A stretch of 64,000 nt of DNA from Rossellomorea aquimaris (GCA_020524245.1 JAIVLN010000004.1:345973-409972); one strand, 5' to 3'; shown: positions 45,181-54,868, counted from the first letter of the stretch. The notes: a model not told the origin generated them from the sequence alone. Program-made: numbers and translations.

Positions 45181-46278
45181 ATGTTAAGAGATGAAAAAAT
45201 CAATGCAAGTCAATTCATGATCTTGGCGATCTTGTTTACGATTGGAAGCTCCATCCTTATCGTACCTGCAAGCTTAGTCGTTGCAGCTAAACAGGATGGC
45301 TGGATATCTGCTATCATTGCGATGGTCATTGGGATCATGTTGGTTTTACTTTATACCGCCTTAGCCAAAAGACAGCCAGGAAAGAGCTTTCCAGTCATGA
45401 TTGAATCCCTAATGGGGAAACGGTTCGGGAAAGTCATATTAGTGCTGTATTTTTTCTTTGCATTCACATTAGCCGCACTGGTTTTACGGAACTTCGGAGA
45501 TTTTCTTGTCACGAAAATCATGTTGGAAACACCACATGAAGCCATTCACCTTTTGTTTTTGGTGCCTGTCGTCTATGCAATCAAATTGGGTTTGGAAACC
45601 TATTCGAGAGTAGCAGAAATCACCTTTCCATTTGCCGCCATTCTTTTTATCATTCTCATTACGTTAACGTCGCCTGAAATTGAATTCACAAATATTCAGC
45701 CCATATTCGGGGAAGGAATGAAGAAGATCTTTGGAGGTTCATTAACTATGATAGGTGTGCCTTTTTTGGAACTCATCATTCTGACAACTTATTTTTCCTC
45801 CATTAACAAACCTCAGAAACTCAGAGTCAGTTTTTTGGTTGGAGTAGTTATAGGAAGTTCATTCCTCATCCTTACTACCTTGTTCACCATTCTTGTATTA
45901 GGAGTTGAATTAACAAGCTTAAAAGTGTTTCCTGCTTATGTTTGGGCGAAAAAACTCAGTATTGCGGACTTTTTAGAGCGCATAGAAGTCATCATTGCGG
46001 CTGTCTGGGGGATTTCCCTATTTTTTAAACTCGTCCTGTCGTTTCATGCATCAATGATCCTATTCGGAAAATTGTTCAACCTTAAAGATTATCGGCTCTT
46101 GGTTATTCCGATGTCATTCATTCTATATACCTACTCAATGGTCGCTTATCCGAACAGCGCGTACTTTATAAAGTTTGCCACAGAAACATGGTTATCTTTT
46201 GCATTACTTTTCGGATTCATCTTTCCATCAATATTGCTCTTACTCTCTTACATGAAAAAAGATGAAGTGGAAACCTAA
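45181..46278 (+). CDS. Spore germination protein, GerB-type permease (B subunit)
   Basis: Putative germinant-binding membrane subunit with about ten helices in 365 residues, of the amino acid permease-like GerAB family. Start MLRDEKINASQFMILAILFTIGSSILIVP is typical. AAAGGAGG precedes the ATG. Its stop overlaps the convergent padR stop by 4 bp. Confidence 0.92.
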   Translation: MLRDEKINASQFMILAILFTIGSSILIVPASLVVAAKQDGWISAIIAMVIGIMLVLLYTALAKRQPGKSFPVMIESLMGKRFGKVILVLYFFFAFTLAALVLRNFGDFLVTKIMLETPHEAIHLLFLVPVVYAIKLGLETYSRVAEITFPFAAILFIILITLTSPEIEFTNIQPIFGEGMKKIFGGSLTMIGVPFLELIILTTYFSSINKPQKLRVSFLVGVVIGSSFLILTTLFTILVLGVELTSLKVFPAYVWAKKLSIADFLERIEVIIAAVWGISLFFKLVLSFHASMILFGKLFNLKDYRLLVIPMSFILYTYSMVAYPNSAYFIKFATETWLSFALLFGFIFPSILLLLSYMKKDEVET

Positions 46279-46826
46279 TTCCCTTCATCTTTTAACTCCT
46301 CTAAAACGCGTATCGCCCAATCACACCAATCAATCCAGCTTTTCATGTACCGTTTACCGAATTCGGATGTGAAATATTCTCCGAGAGCAGCTTTCTTGTC
46401 TTCGTCGGTTGGGTACTGTGTTTGTTGCCAGACGTTCATGTGATGGACCCCAATCCTGTGATGCTCTTTACTCTGTTCTAAAAAGCGTATCGCATCATCT
46501 GGATCAATCAGATGGAACATGGAGACTCTCAACAACTGTTGGTCTTTCAATTTCGGCGGCTCTACTTTATAGTTCAACAGCCACTTCAGCAATTCTTCTC
46601 TTCCTTTGTCTTCAATCGAATAGACCTTTTTATCTGGTGAATCCTCTTGTGGGTAGATGACAGAGCTCACCCACTCCTCTTCTTCCAGCTTGATCAACTC
46701 ACGATAAATTTGCGTGTGATGCGCTGACCAGAAATGGATCATCGTTTCCTTGAATTGCTGATTCAATTCGTATCCCGTCGATGGTTTCTTCGTTAATAAC
46801 CCGAGTATTGCATATCGTAAAGCCAT
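46275..46826 (-). CDS. PadR-family transcriptional regulator
   Basis: Repressor of 183 residues: N-terminal winged helix with the PadR start MALRYAILGLLTKKPSTGYEL (read as MALRYAILGLL then TKKPSTGYEL) and a helical C-terminal dimerisation domain (DUF4180/Vir-type, about 95-180). Divergent from an RND pump, with a perfect palindrome between them, so it likely represses the pump and itself in response to a drug or surfactant-like ligand. Confidence 0.9.
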   Translation of the reverse strand: MALRYAILGLLTKKPSTGYELNQQFKETMIHFWSAHHTQIYRELIKLEEEEWVSSVIYPQEDSPDKKVYSIEDKGREELLKWLLNYKVEPPKLKDQQLLRVSMFHLIDPDDAIRFLEQSKEHHRIGVHHMNVWQQTQYPTDEDKKAALGEYFTSEFGKRYMKSWIDWCDWAIRVLEELKDEGN

Positions 46827-46896
46827 TTTTATCCTTCTTTCATCTTAGCTGAATACATCTTATCACAAAATTTACAAACAAACAGATTCAAAATAG

Positions 46897-46924
46897 TTGC
46901 ACCTCTTCACTAATGCTTTATACT
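46897..46924 (+). promoter_or_regulatory. Promoter of the RND pump gene
   Basis: TTGCAC, 16-bp spacer, TATACT, directly upstream of the PadR-type palindrome. Confidence 0.7.
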
Positions 46925-46927
46925 TAG

Positions 46928-46957
46928 GGTGTATATGTGTAAAAGCACATATACACC
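46928..46957. promoter_or_regulatory. Perfect 12-bp-arm palindrome, likely PadR operator
   Basis: GGTGTATATGTG, 6-bp centre, CACATATACACC. It starts 3 bp after the -10 of the RND promoter, so a bound repressor would cover the start site. It contains ATGT/ACAT halves as in PadR sites. Confidence 0.75.
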
Positions 46958-46992
46958 TGAAATCATTTTTACATACATGAGGAGGCGAAAAC

Positions 46993-49900
46993 TTGAGTTT
47001 CTTAACTAAATTCAGTCTTAAAAACCCGATTGCTGTTGTCATCATCGGTGTTTTATTAGTGATCGGTGGACTATTTTCATTCAGCAACTTGAAAGTCGAT
47101 CTGCTTCCAGACATTGAATTCCCACAGATGTCTGTGCAAGTTGTCTATCCAGGGGCTTCCACCCAGGACGTGAATGAGAAGGTCACCGACAAATTGGAAG
47201 AACAACTGAAAGGATTGAACGATGTCAAAAAAATGCAAAGTCAATCCTTTGAAAGCTTTTCAGTCATCAATTTGGAGTTTCCGTTCTCCACAAACTTGGA
47301 TGACGTTGAACGTGAAATAGAAAGCTTGATTGAGGACGCGGATCTACCGGAGAATGCCAAACCTGAAATCAATCGTTTTTCATTCGGCACTTTCCCGATT
47401 TACAACATTTCACTCTTCCCATCCGGTGAAGATGAAAATTTCAAAGCGTTCGTGGAAAATGAACTGATTCCAGAGATTAATAAAATTTCTGGAGTGAACA
47501 ACATTTCTGTAGGTGGATTGGAAGACGAATCCATCGTCATCACGGTCGACAAAGAAAAAGCCAGACAAAATGGCTTGAACTTGAATCAAATCAAAGAAAC
47601 AATCAATCAGCATTACATGTCCTTCCCTGCAGGTTCCATTGAACAGGAGACGATCTCAGTCCCTGTCCGTGTCGAAGAAAAATTCGAAACGATCAATGAA
47701 CTGAAAGCTCTTCAATTGAGTGCTGGAACTACAGGGCAACCCGCTCAACAGGAAGGCCCTCCTTCCGGAGAGGGTAATGCAGTACCGCCACGTGGCGGTA
47801 CTGAAGAAGGACCTCCTGCTGGAACGTCACCGACTCAGACACCTGAGCCAGTAACGTTAGGTGATGTCGCTAAAGTCGAAGAAACGGCGGAGAGCGATGA
47901 AATCACACGTTACAACATGCAGGAAGCATTATCTGCAGCGATTACGAAAAAACAAGGCGCAAACACTGTTGAAGTATCAGAAAAAATCATCTCGACACTC
48001 GAAAAGTACGACGACAGAGTGGATTATGCCATCGGCTTCGACCAAGCTTCTGGTATCAAGCAGTCCGTTGAAAAGCTTGTGAAGGAAGGGTTGTACGGGG
48101 CTCTATTCGCATCCCTTGCAGTATTGTTGTTCCTGCGAAATATCCGTGCAACGATCATCGCCATCATTTCCATACCGCTATCCTTGTTGATCGGAGCCAT
48201 CTTCTTAGACCAGATGGACATCACATTGAACATCATGACGCTCGGTGGTATGGCGGTTGCAGTCGGTCGAGTCGTTGATGACAGTATCGTCGTTATCGAG
48301 AACATTTTCAGGCGCATGCGCAAAAGTGATGGAATGGAAGATCGCAACGAGCTCATTTTAAGCTCGACGAAAGAGATCTTGAAAGCGATCGTCTCCTCTA
48401 CGCTCACTACAGTTGTTGTCTTTTTACCATTAGGATTTGTCGGAGGCGTGACGGGAGAATTCTTCTTACCTTTCGCATTGACGATCGTATACGCCCTACT
48501 CGCATCACTTATTGTAGCGGTAACGATTGTTCCGATCCTTGCAAAAGTTTCGTTCAAGAATGTAAAGCATGAAGAGAAAGTGACCTGGCTGCAAAAAGTG
48601 TATGTCAGCCTGATCAAGAAATCCTTAAACCACAAGGCGATTGTCATCATCCTGTCCTTCTTGTTGCTTGGAGGCTCTTTCTTCTTAACGTCTCAACTCG
48701 GATTCGTCTTCTTGCCGAACGAAAAGCAGAAGACACTGATTGCATCCGTTGAGATGCCGGCTTCCACTACTCTCGAAAACACGAATGAAGTTTCGTTACA
48801 AGTCGAGGAATACTTTGAGGACCAAGACGGCATTAAAGATGTCACAGCAGCAGTCGGAAGCAGAGACTTCCAGACCGGTCTGAAGCGTGAAAATGTCGCT
48901 AACTACTTCATCAACTTGACTGAATCTGCTGATGTGAGCGGCGTTATTGACGACCTGGAAGATGGAATGAAAGAGATCGTCACATCGGAAAGCGAAGATG
49001 CTGTGGTCAGCGTACAAGAACTGCAGTCCGGAGGACCTCCGACCAATAACGCTGTAAACATCGATCTATACAGTAATGACCTTGATAAGCTGCAAGAAGC
49101 TGCAGCCAAGGTTGAAGCTTATATGAAAAAGAACGATGATCTGGATTACGTAAGCAACAACTTCTCGGAAAAGCAACCTCAATGGAAGGTTGAAATCGAT
49201 CCTGAAGTCGCTTCAGAATACGGCGTATCCGGATTCATGATTCTAGGCATCATCAGCGAACAGACGAAACCTGTGAGTGTCGGTGAACTTCCGATTGGTG
49301 AAGAGGATCCTTCTGTAACGCTTCAATATGATGAAGATCTTACCTCAATTGAGGAGCTTGAAGATCTGCAAATTTTCACAAGCCAAGGACCGGTTCCACT
49401 ATCTGAACTAGCAGAAGTAAAACAGATTGAAGATGTCGCTTCCATCCAAAAGCTTGATGGAAAAGTCTTCGCTCGTGTATCTGCACAGATTCTGGGTCAA
49501 AACATCCAAACTGTATCGAACGAAGTGGTCAGTGGTGTGAAATCAGATTTAGAATTACCAGACGGCGTTTCCCTTGAGGGCGGCGGTGGAAGTGATGAGA
49601 CTGTAGAAACGTTCCAACAGCTCGGCCTAGCCATGCTAGTTGCCATCGGACTCGTTTATCTGACAATGCTCATCACATTCGGAAAAGCACGAATTCCGTT
49701 CATCATCCTGTCTTCACTCATTTTCGTACCGATAGGATCCATCGGTGGATTATGGTTGACCGGTGAACCACTTTCCATCAGCGCCATGATCGGTGTACTG
49801 ATGTTGATCGGTATCGTAACGACGAACGCGATCGTACTCGTAGACCGTATCGGACAGAACCGATTTGAAAAAGGAATGCCGATTCGCGAGGCATTATTGG

Positions 49901-50139
49901 AAGCAGGCAAAACACGCTTGCGTCCAATCTTGATGACCGCTTTCGCGACGATTGCAGCATTATTGCCATTAGCGTTCACAACATCATCCGGTACGTTGAT
50001 TTCGAAAGGACTCGCCATTGTCGTAATCGGTGGATTAACGACTTCCACCTTCCTGACATTGATCATCGTCCCAGTCATCTATGAACTGTTCTTCTTCAAA
50101 CAAGCTCGAAAAGAACGAAAACAAACCGTAGATGCATGA
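46993..50139 (+). CDS. RND-family efflux transporter permease (SwrC/AcrB-like)
   Basis: Proton-driven efflux pump of 1048 residues with the RND layout: TM1, large extracytoplasmic loop, TM2-6, second loop, TM8-12. The TM4 proton-relay region VGRVVDDSIVVIENI is intact. Closest known relative by appearance is B. subtilis SwrC, which exports surfactin and gives drug resistance. Start is TTG behind GAGGAGG. A Pro/Gly/Glu-rich low-complexity segment lies at about residues 244-285. No adjacent membrane fusion protein is present. Confidence 0.93.
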   Translation: MSFLTKFSLKNPIAVVIIGVLLVIGGLFSFSNLKVDLLPDIEFPQMSVQVVYPGASTQDVNEKVTDKLEEQLKGLNDVKKMQSQSFESFSVINLEFPFSTNLDDVEREIESLIEDADLPENAKPEINRFSFGTFPIYNISLFPSGEDENFKAFVENELIPEINKISGVNNISVGGLEDESIVITVDKEKARQNGLNLNQIKETINQHYMSFPAGSIEQETISVPVRVEEKFETINELKALQLSAGTTGQPAQQEGPPSGEGNAVPPRGGTEEGPPAGTSPTQTPEPVTLGDVAKVEETAESDEITRYNMQEALSAAITKKQGANTVEVSEKIISTLEKYDDRVDYAIGFDQASGIKQSVEKLVKEGLYGALFASLAVLLFLRNIRATIIAIISIPLSLLIGAIFLDQMDITLNIMTLGGMAVAVGRVVDDSIVVIENIFRRMRKSDGMEDRNELILSSTKEILKAIVSSTLTTVVVFLPLGFVGGVTGEFFLPFALTIVYALLASLIVAVTIVPILAKVSFKNVKHEEKVTWLQKVYVSLIKKSLNHKAIVIILSFLLLGGSFFLTSQLGFVFLPNEKQKTLIASVEMPASTTLENTNEVSLQVEEYFEDQDGIKDVTAAVGSRDFQTGLKRENVANYFINLTESADVSGVIDDLEDGMKEIVTSESEDAVVSVQELQSGGPPTNNAVNIDLYSNDLDKLQEAAAKVEAYMKKNDDLDYVSNNFSEKQPQWKVEIDPEVASEYGVSGFMILGIISEQTKPVSVGELPIGEEDPSVTLQYDEDLTSIEELEDLQIFTSQGPVPLSELAEVKQIEDVASIQKLDGKVFARVSAQILGQNIQTVSNEVVSGVKSDLELPDGVSLEGGGGSDETVETFQQLGLAMLVAIGLVYLTMLITFGKARIPFIILSSLIFVPIGSIGGLWLTGEPLSISAMIGVLMLIGIVTTNAIVLVDRIGQNRFEKGMPIREALLEAGKTRLRPILMTAFATIAALLPLAFTTSSGTLISKGLAIVVIGGLTTSTFLTLIIVPVIYELFFFKQARKERKQTVDA

Positions 50140-50142
50140 TAA

Positions 50143-50185
50143 AAAAAGGCTGATCCCGCAATTGTAGCGGAGATCAGCCTTTTTC
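50143..50185 (+). terminator. Terminator of the RND pump gene
   Basis: AAAGGCTGATC / GATCAGCCTTTTT hairpin 3 bp after the stop. Confidence 0.88.
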
Positions 50186-50240
50186 ATTACCATCACAGCC
50201 ATTTTTCCGCTTCATAGGGATGAATAGCGATCTTCATAAG

Positions 50241-50267
50241 GAAAGGAGTGCCATCGCGGCACTCCTT
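50241..50267 (-). terminator. Hairpin after the FAD oxidoreductase gene
   Basis: AAGGAGTGCC / GGCACTCCTT stem just past the stop at 50273; the minus-strand T-run is weak (TTTCC). Confidence 0.55.
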
Positions 50268-50272
50268 CTACA

Positions 50273-51361
50273 TTATTTAAACGTTGACATGAACTTCTGA
50301 TCAATCTTGTTCTTCATTTTCCAGGCTAGTTTTCCAGCTGTACAGAAAGATCCGTAACGCAAGTAGCCGTGGCGCGAACCAGTAGATAAAATCGTCAAAT
50401 ACCGTTTTTGCGGTTTAAAATGATAGCCCTCGCCTGACCCTAGAAATCCTTCCAGGTTGTCCCACAGCACTTCACCTTGTCGTACTGCCATGACACCATT
50501 CCTCGGAATCTCCGGGTACTGCCGGACGGTTACGCCATTACCAGATCCGAAGATGAACGGATACTCCTTCACTTGCAATGTGTCCTCTACGAGAAGATAA
50601 CCTTCATCATCAGTCGGTAGCTTGGAGCTTTTATATAACTTAGGAGCTTCAGAACCTGTCATCCATAGCAACGCATCATACGGGACGGATTCGCTCCCAA
50701 CAACCACTTCTCGATCCCGAACTTCTTCAACCCTCTCATTCTCACGAAGAACGACGCCAGCACCTATCAGCTTCTCTTTCAACTGCTTCTTACAACGATC
50801 ATCTTCAGATTCACCATAAATGGGTGATGAACTGATGATACTCACATTCCCATCATCACCCTGTTTCTTTTTCCATGACTGGATAGAGAATCCGAGTTCG
50901 ATTCCAGCTGCTCCTCCACCGATGATGACGACCTCTCCTCGTCTACTCTCATCCGTTCCGAGCTCCTGGATCTGTTCTTTCCTGTTCAAATGATAAATCG
51001 AATCCGACTCAGGAAGCTCTTCCATACTTTTTCGTCTGGTTCCGATATCGAAGGAGAGCACATCAAAAGACAGGATGTCGCCTTTTTCCGTGAGCACCAT
51101 TTTCTGTTTGGCATCAACGCTCATCGCCGTTCCCTCAATGAATTGGACGCCTGCTCTCTCACACAAACTCGCGAGATTGATTTCCAAATCCTCCAACGCA
51201 TAAATTCCTTCCACATATCCCGAAAACATCCCGGAATAATAGTACTTTGAAGTTGGATTCAATAAAGTCACTTCACAATTAGGCAGTTGGTTTTTCTTCA
51301 TTTTTTTCAATAAAGAAAGGTGGGCATGGCCACCTCCGATTAACAATAATTTTTCCGACAT
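50273..51361 (-). CDS. FAD-dependent pyridine nucleotide-disulfide oxidoreductase
   Basis: Flavoprotein of 362 residues resembling the NDH-2/SelD-associated oxidoreductase group: FAD-binding LLIGGGHAHLSLLK at residues 5-18 (the GGGHAH variant is characteristic) and a second Rossmann motif VVIIGGGAAGIELG near 145-158, plus FGSGNGV before the C-terminus. No selD is nearby. Possibly an NAD(P)H:quinone-type reductase; substrate unknown. It begins 13 bp after the HAD gene stops. Confidence 0.8.
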   Translation of the reverse strand: MSEKLLLIGGGHAHLSLLKKMKKNQLPNCEVTLLNPTSKYYYSGMFSGYVEGIYALEDLEINLASLCERAGVQFIEGTAMSVDAKQKMVLTEKGDILSFDVLSFDIGTRRKSMEELPESDSIYHLNRKEQIQELGTDESRRGEVVIIGGGAAGIELGFSIQSWKKKQGDDGNVSIISSSPIYGESEDDRCKKQLKEKLIGAGVVLRENERVEEVRDREVVVGSESVPYDALLWMTGSEAPKLYKSSKLPTDDEGYLLVEDTLQVKEYPFIFGSGNGVTVRQYPEIPRNGVMAVRQGEVLWDNLEGFLGSGEGYHFKPQKRYLTILSTGSRHGYLRYGSFCTAGKLAWKMKNKIDQKFMSTFK

Positions 51362-51374
51362 ACAACGTTATCTC

Positions 51375-52037
51375 CTATTCGAATAGCTCAGTGAGGTCTC
51401 CTACTACATAATTTGGTATGACCCCTAGTTCGTCCATTATACCACCCGAACGGTTCACCCATGCAACCTGGAACCCGAACGTCTTCGCACCGGCGATGTC
51501 CCATGTATTCGATGATAAAAACAAGACCTCTTCCCGCTCTACGCCAAGCTGTTCCAGCGCATACAAGTAAGACGATGGATGCGGCTTGAACTGCTTGATC
51601 CCATTTACAGAAATCAACGCATCGAAATAGCCTTGGAAATCATGATATTCAATTAATGGATGTAACATTTCCTCTGACCCGTTGGAGAAGACCGCTAGCT
51701 GATACCCTTCCAATTTGGAAAGAACTTCTTTCACTTCTTCATATGGATGCAGATGTTTATAAGCATTCAGCAGTTTTTCTTCTTTTTCAGGGGTCAATTC
51801 TACATCCTCTGCAATACAGGCGTAACGTAATGCGTCCTTCGTAATCTCCCAAAATGGACGGTAGTTGCCCATCAAGCCACGTAAAAAGGAGTACTCTAAT
51901 TGCTTTTTACGCCAAATCTGGCTGATGGTTTCCCCTTTCTCAGGGAATTGCCGCTCACATTCTTCAATAACCGAATGCACGTCGAATAATGTACCGTATA
52001 CGTCAAATACGATTGCTTTCACACGAGAATCTGCCAT
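51375..52037 (-). CDS. Haloacid dehalogenase type II-like hydrolase
   Basis: HAD-superfamily hydrolase (220 residues) with nucleophile D12 in FDVYGTLFD, S in FSNGSEEM, K in KPHPSSY and the acidic SSNTWDIAGA. This combination, including WVNRSGG, is typical of L-2-haloacid dehalogenases, though many such genes act on other phosphorylated or halogenated compounds. Operonic with the FAD oxidoreductase. Confidence 0.85.
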   Translation of the reverse strand: MADSRVKAIVFDVYGTLFDVHSVIEECERQFPEKGETISQIWRKKQLEYSFLRGLMGNYRPFWEITKDALRYACIAEDVELTPEKEEKLLNAYKHLHPYEEVKEVLSKLEGYQLAVFSNGSEEMLHPLIEYHDFQGYFDALISVNGIKQFKPHPSSYLYALEQLGVEREEVLFLSSNTWDIAGAKTFGFQVAWVNRSGGIMDELGVIPNYVVGDLTELFE

Positions 52038-52067
52038 GACTGTTCAAAAACGCTCCTTCCAGTTTCC

Positions 52068-52730
52068 TTATTCTTGATCCGCTCGGATTGCGAGCATCGT
52101 AAAGAGTTTTTTCCGAAACAAAATCGGGACCGATGTCAGGATGATCAAACTCACTATGGAAAAGATGAGTATTTCATTTCCACCCGAATAGGAACTGCTT
52201 CCAATTCCCGTGTAGATTGCCGCTCCTGGTATGACGCCTGCTAATGTGGCAAAGAAGTAATTCCTGAACCGGATGTTGGAAACAGCACTTAAATAGGTCA
52301 CCAATTCAAAGTGTAAAAATGGAATCAATCGTAAAATCATTAAGATGATGAAGCCTTTGTCTTCAATCTGCTTCCGAAGTCCATCGTACTTCTCTGAGGA
52401 TGGAATTTTACCAAATGAAAACCCCAGTTTACGCACAGCGAGAAAAGATAGGACCGCTCCGATCGTTGTCCCGATTGTTGTGAGTAAGAACCCAAACCAG
52501 AATCCGAATGCTAGTCCTCCCACGACTCCTAAGAGGGATGATGGAAACAAAACAAACGGTCTGAAGGCAAATATGAGGAGGTAAACTCCAGGCGCAATCC
52601 ATCCGAATGACATCACCCAATTTCGAATCTCTTCAGGTGGAATATCGAAAAATGTCCGGTTCAACCAAATGAAAACTCCAATAATCATTACAATGATTGT
52701 AATTTTCTTAGTCAATTTACGTTTGTCCAT
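52068..52730 (-). CDS. TVP38/TMEM64 (VTT domain) membrane protein
   Basis: Polytopic membrane protein of 220 residues. Conserved DedA/VTT features: PFVLFPSSLLGVVGGLAFGF, then LRLIPFLHFELVTYLSAVSNI and FFATLAGVIPGAAIYTGIG. Members move or scramble phospholipids or undecaprenyl-type lipids; the specific role here is unknown. Probably co-transcribed with the HAD and FAD genes downstream. Confidence 0.88.
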   Translation of the reverse strand: MDKRKLTKKITIIVMIIGVFIWLNRTFFDIPPEEIRNWVMSFGWIAPGVYLLIFAFRPFVLFPSSLLGVVGGLAFGFWFGFLLTTIGTTIGAVLSFLAVRKLGFSFGKIPSSEKYDGLRKQIEDKGFIILMILRLIPFLHFELVTYLSAVSNIRFRNYFFATLAGVIPGAAIYTGIGSSSYSGGNEILIFSIVSLIILTSVPILFRKKLFTMLAIRADQE

Positions 52731-52835
52731 ATTTTCCCCTCGTTTTTGGAATTCATTGATTGAACAATAGACTCTAAAGGTTATGTTTCCCTTTCCAATG
52801 AGCTGACTAAACGTTAACCGTCCAGCTAAATAAAG

Positions 52836-52870
52836 AACCGCCTAACCAATGCGGCCAGGCGGTGTGTTTG
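52836..52870. other. Hairpin in the TVP38-MFS divergent gap
   Basis: ACCGCCT / AGGCGGT arms with a 13-base loop. No T-run on the minus strand and a mixed GTGTTTG on the plus strand, so it may be a leader structure or weak terminator. Otherwise nothing notable in this 251-bp gap. Confidence 0.35.
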
Positions 52871-52981
52871 ACAGTATGTCCTTCTATCTTAAGTATACTC
52901 CAAAACCCAAAGCAATTACAGACTGTTTTTTACACAAATTCCCTTCTAATATTAAGGTTACTCAATTTAGGAGGGTGATGG

Positions 52982-54196
52982 ATGTTTAATGAAATTAGGA
53001 CAAACACCAATTTACGATGGTACTTTACCGGTCGATTCATTTCTTCAATCGGTAATCATTTCTCTTTCTTCGCCCAATCGGTAGCTGCCTATCATTTTAC
53101 AGGAACCCTTACTGCTGTAGGCATCTTGTGGCTGGTTCGCGGGATTGCGAGTATCCTCCTCATTCCATTTGGCGGCATACTTGCAGATCGTTTCCCACGA
53201 AAAAGATTGATGCTTACGACTGACATGATATCAGGGTTGTTGACACTCTGCTTCATTTTCGTCAATCACGGAAATCAATTCTGGCTGCTTCCTTTATTAG
53301 CTTCTCTTACTCAAGCAGTCCAGCGGATTTATGATCCCGCCGCTAAAGCTTCATTCAAGAAAATTTCTGACCCTACTCCTTTGAAAGTTTCCGGATCTGT
53401 AAGCGCCCTTCTCAGTCAAGTTGCGGTCATTGCAGGACCTCTTCTCGCCGGTTTTCTATATTTCATCACCAACGAATCTCTTCAGATGCTATTTATTTTA
53501 GACGCATTCAGCTTTTTCATCAGTTTTCTCCTTTTACTCCAGGTAGACTTCAAGGATACTGAACGTCAAAAAAGTGTACATGGAAAGTCTCTTTTGTTAG
53601 ATGGTTTTCATTTTATCTTCCATAACAGTGGCGTTCGTTCATTACTCCTCCTGATTTTTCCTATCGCTTGGACGGGTAAGATTTTTGATGTCATGGTTCT
53701 GGATTTCAGCAATCGCATGAATAGTAACGGGCTTCATTCGCTCGGGATTTTATTGGCGATTTTCGCTGCAGGAGGCATTATCGGATCACTTTTTATTCCG
53801 AAACTTCACAACCGCATTCTACCCACCCATCTTGTGAAAATGAGTGGCTTCACACTTTGCCTCTTGTTGATGCTGGTAGCACAGTGGTTACATCCAGTGA
53901 CGATAGGTGTGTTCTCCTTCTTTTTCGGTGGTGTACTTACAGCAACCATGACTTCACTTCAAATCGTCATTCAAGAACGGGTTGCCGATGAATTCTTAGG
54001 AAGAGTGTTTGCAGGGTGGAGCCTGATTGCAGTGACAGGTGGCGGGATTGGAGCTTTCTTAGTTGGGTGGATGCTCGACTCTTTAACAATCAGAACAGGT
54101 CTAATCTTAATTAGTCTGATCACTTTAATTCCGCTCCTGGCCTTCACTTTCCGCTTTCCTAAGAAAACACATCAACGTGCTGAAGAATTTTTTTAA
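52982..54196 (+). CDS. MFS transporter (EntS/MFS_3-like exporter)
   Basis: Major facilitator of 404 residues with about 12 helices and the motif A-like GGILADRFPRKRLML between helices 2 and 3. Resembles the EntS/MacB-type exporter group used for siderophores or drugs. AGGAGGGTG precedes the ATG. Stands alone; substrate cannot be inferred. Confidence 0.88.
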   Translation: MFNEIRTNTNLRWYFTGRFISSIGNHFSFFAQSVAAYHFTGTLTAVGILWLVRGIASILLIPFGGILADRFPRKRLMLTTDMISGLLTLCFIFVNHGNQFWLLPLLASLTQAVQRIYDPAAKASFKKISDPTPLKVSGSVSALLSQVAVIAGPLLAGFLYFITNESLQMLFILDAFSFFISFLLLLQVDFKDTERQKSVHGKSLLLDGFHFIFHNSGVRSLLLLIFPIAWTGKIFDVMVLDFSNRMNSNGLHSLGILLAIFAAGGIIGSLFIPKLHNRILPTHLVKMSGFTLCLLLMLVAQWLHPVTIGVFSFFFGGVLTATMTSLQIVIQERVADEFLGRVFAGWSLIAVTGGGIGAFLVGWMLDSLTIRTGLILISLITLIPLLAFTFRFPKKTHQRAEEFF

Positions 54197-54265
54197 CAAC
54201 ACCCCCACATGACATCCGGTAACCCCGAAACTTATTAACACAACCCCCTTAAAAGTTATTATTAG

Positions 54266-54313
54266 AAAGGACACTTTTGATGTGGCATCCCCTGCATCTC
54301 AAGTGTCCTTTTT
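54266..54313. terminator. Bidirectional terminator between MFS and ECF sigma genes
   Basis: AAAGGACACTT / AAGTGTCCTTTTT arms with a long loop, between two convergent gene ends. Confidence 0.8.
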
Positions 54314-54322
54314 GTATTGCTA

Positions 54323-54853
54323 TTAAGCTGTCAGTTGTTGTCTCAGTTCCGTTCGGATCTGCTGTCTTGCGCGGTAAAGTCGTGACTTCACCGTACCAAT
54401 CGGCAATTGGAGATGAGTCGCAATATCTTCTTCCTTCATGTCTTCCTTATATTTCAGAAGGAACGCCGTTCGGAGTGCTGGTTTCAATTGCAGCACTTCC
54501 TGTGTGATTTCCCTTTTCATCCAAAGGTACTCGATTTCTTGCTCCACATCATTGATGGCTTTCGTATTTTCGTTAAAAATGATGTCATCCACTAAGATCG
54601 TCCCAGATCGTTTTTCTTTTCGAATCAGATCGATGGCAGTTCGTGAGGCGATTGTGGATAGCCAAGCTCCCATTTTTTCTAAGTCCAGAATGGAATCGAT
54701 TTTATTATAAGCTTTGATGAACGTCTCCTGGACGATATCTTCAGCCAAGTACTTATCCTTCGTAATCACCATCGCAACCTTGAAGACCTTATCCGCAAAG
54801 GTTTCATAGAGTATACCGAAATCCAATTCTGGCGCATTCATTTCTGCAGCCAT
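54323..54853 (-). CDS. ECF-type RNA polymerase sigma factor
   Basis: Group 4 sigma factor of 176 residues: region 2 (YLAEDIVQETFIKAYNKIDS, then GAWLSTIASRTAIDLIRKEK) and region 4 (LRTAFLLKYKEDMKEEDIATHL, QLPIGTVKSRLYRARQQIR). I use the ATG at 54853, 8 bases after AGGTGAGG; earlier ATGs are too close. It starts 15 bp after the big permease gene. No anti-sigma gene is adjacent, so control is unclear; the promoter it recognises is unknown. Confidence 0.9.
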   Translation of the reverse strand: MAAEMNAPELDFGILYETFADKVFKVAMVITKDKYLAEDIVQETFIKAYNKIDSILDLEKMGAWLSTIASRTAIDLIRKEKRSGTILVDDIIFNENTKAINDVEQEIEYLWMKREITQEVLQLKPALRTAFLLKYKEDMKEEDIATHLQLPIGTVKSRLYRARQQIRTELRQQLTA

Positions 54854-54868
54854 TCCCATCACCTCACC

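Noticed and set aside
48024..48650. 208-residue minus-strand ORF
   Set aside because: Lies within the RND pump coding region, low-complexity antisense translation with no start signal.
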